Shown here piece after piece: positions 6,145 to 7,169 of a DNA stretch of 7,169 bases. Under the pieces are notes generated by a model that worked only from the letters and a program-made list of their open reading frames with translations, did not search any database and had not been told where the DNA came from. Both the position numbers and the translations under genes were made by a program. This DNA is from an uncultured Sphingomonadales bacterium (GTDB lineage Bacteria; Pseudomonadota; Alphaproteobacteria; Sphingomonadales; Sphingomonadaceae). The stretch lies in contig CALDKP010000113.1 in assembly GCA_937898535.1 (NCBI GenBank), forward strand, positions 1 to 7,169. The letters run 5' to 3'. Position 1 is the stretch's first letter. Each line of letters opens with the position of its first letter.

Positions 6145-7169
6145 TTATTTTTCCAAGCGTACCGTCACATATTGCGTGGCAGCACCGCGGCGTTTGACGC
6201 CCAGCAAGATCGCACCACGACCGGCTGCTTGGGCTTCCTTGAGGGCCGCCGCGAGACCGGCTGCTGTGCTTATTGGTTTGTAGTTTGCCGATACGATAAC
6301 ATCACCGCGACGCAGACCAACCTGCGCACCCGTGCCCGTGCCCGGAACGTCAACAACGACACCTTTTACATCAGTCGTCATGCCAAGCGCACGCGCGATT
6401 TCGGCATCAAGCGGAATAACGCTGATGCCCACAGCATCACGGACGATCTTTGAATCTGGCGTATCGATCTGCTTGTCGAAATCCTTATTTTCTTCAGGAT
6501 TGAAACTTTGCGCTAGCTTCTCTTCTGGAGGACGTGCGCCGACGGTTGCGGTCAGCTTCAGCGGCTTGCCTTCGCGCAAGATATCCAGCGGAATGCGTGT
6601 ACCAGGCTTGATATTGGCGACGATGAAAGACAGCGTGGCTTCGGGCGAAACCTCGCGGTCATTGACCCGCAGAACGATGTCGCCTTCTTTCAGGCCAGCC
6701 TTATCCGCGGCTTCGCCAGCAACAACGCGCGCGACAAATTCGCCGCGGTTCTTGTCCAAACCAAGCGCGTCGGCCGTATCCTCATCAACGGGCCGGATGC
6801 TGATACCCAAATAGCCGCGTTCCGGACGAACGCCCTTTTTCAGGGATTCGACAACAGGAATGGCTTCTTCTGCGGGAATGGCAAATCCGACGCCGATATT
6901 CGCGCCGACTGGTGAAATCAGGCGGTTGTTGATGCCAACGACTTCGCCTTTGAGGTTGAACAAGGGACCACCCGAGTTGCCGGGGTTGATGGCGGTGTCG
7001 GTTTGAATGAAGCGGTCATAGGCGCCACCTGCACCGATGTTGCGCTGAAGCGCGGAGATAATGCCCGCGGTCACGGTGTTGCCAAGGCCAAGCGGGTTAC
7101 CGATTGCAATGACCCAATCGCCAACGCGGCTTTTCTTTGAGTCCGCCATTTTGACGAATGGCAAATCGG
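6145..7169 (-). CDS. degP: Do/DegP-type periplasmic serine endoprotease (partial, N-terminus off the right edge)
   Basis: At least 341 codons are visible, ending in TAA at 6147-6145; the frame is open through the window edge (DLPFVKMADS), so the TTG at 7164 is not a start. This is the C-terminal half of the trypsin-like domain plus two PDZ domains, as in Do/DegP/DegQ proteins that degrade misfolded envelope proteins. The catalytic Ser is in NPGNSGGPLFN, about 65 codons from the edge, preceded by GDWVIAIGNPLGLG and FIQTDTAIN. The catalytic His and Asp and the signal peptide lie outside the window. PDZ1 begins at RGYLGISIRP (about codon 116 of the visible part) and runs through AGLKEGDIVLRVND. 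A charged linker (PEENKDFDKQ) leads to PDZ2, with GISVIPLD, VGLRRGDVIVSAN and a terminal TVRLEK. Two PDZ domains rule out the one-PDZ DegS type. The DegP versus DegQ choice depends on the LA loop, which is not visible. Confidence 0.92.
   Translation of the reverse strand, partial: DLPFVKMADSKKSRVGDWVIAIGNPLGLGNTVTAGIISALQRNIGAGGAYDRFIQTDTAINPGNSGGPLFNLKGEVVGINNRLISPVGANIGVGFAIPAEEAIPVVESLKKGVRPERGYLGISIRPVDEDTADALGLDKNRGEFVARVVAGEAADKAGLKEGDIVLRVNDREVSPEATLSFIVANIKPGTRIPLDILREGKPLKLTATVGARPPEEKLAQSFNPEENKDFDKQIDTPDSKIVRDAVGISVIPLDAEIARALGMTTDVKGVVVDVPGTGTGAQVGLRRGDVIVSANYKPISTAAGLAAALKEAQAAGRGAILLGVKRRGAATQYVTVRLEK

Noticed and set aside
1..7169. Mobile element, prophage, CRISPR or defence system signatures
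   Set aside because: No transposase, integrase, terminal repeats, direct-repeat arrays, toxin-antitoxin pairs or nuclease/reverse-transcriptase motifs were seen; every sizeable segment is explained by ordinary housekeeping or envelope genes.

Overview
This window looks like ordinary chromosome from an alphaproteobacterium, most likely a sphingomonad (Sphingomonadales). The reasons are the moderately GC-rich coding sequence, the scarcity of clear Shine-Dalgarno sites, a signal-peptide DUF4402 protein, an exosortase-A-type PLP decarboxylase and a small CHCC zinc-finger protein. The assignment rests on recognising protein families, not on a database search. Coding density is very high. No tRNA, rRNA, CRISPR array, insertion sequence, integrase, attachment site or long repeat was seen, and no intergenic stretch exceeds about 140 bases. 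Layout from left to right: (1) bases 1-254, plus strand, the C-terminal end of a fold-type III PLP-dependent decarboxylase of the exosortase A-associated type. (2) Bases 264-455 and 495-1046, both minus strand, a 63-residue CHCC zinc-finger protein and, upstream of it in transcription, a secreted DUF4402 protein. (3) Bases 1185-4876, plus strand, three tightly packed genes: an ABC-2-type transporter ATPase, L-aspartate oxidase (nadB) and a secreted M19 membrane-dipeptidase-type zinc peptidase. The first pair abuts with no spacer and the second overlaps by ATGA, so this is almost certainly one translationally coupled operon. (4) Bases 4884-4914, a perfect 12-bp inverted repeat between converging genes. 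(5) Bases 4903-7169, minus strand, a Do/DegP-type periplasmic serine protease cut by the right edge, followed 39 nt later by an M20 amidohydrolase (hippurate/N-acyl-amino-acid hydrolase type). How the genes may work together: NadB oxidises L-aspartate to iminoaspartate, the first step of de novo NAD synthesis. The dipeptidase and the amidohydrolase both release free amino acids from small conjugates or peptides. DegP and the dipeptidase act outside the cytoplasm. A shared theme of amino-acid salvage feeding NadB is possible but is inference only. The ABC ATPase has no permease partner in view. I did not find a convincing undescribed system. The points most worth a second look are the unusual operon composition, the hairpin built into the end of the amidohydrolase gene, and the stem-loop that abuts the start codon of the zinc-finger gene.
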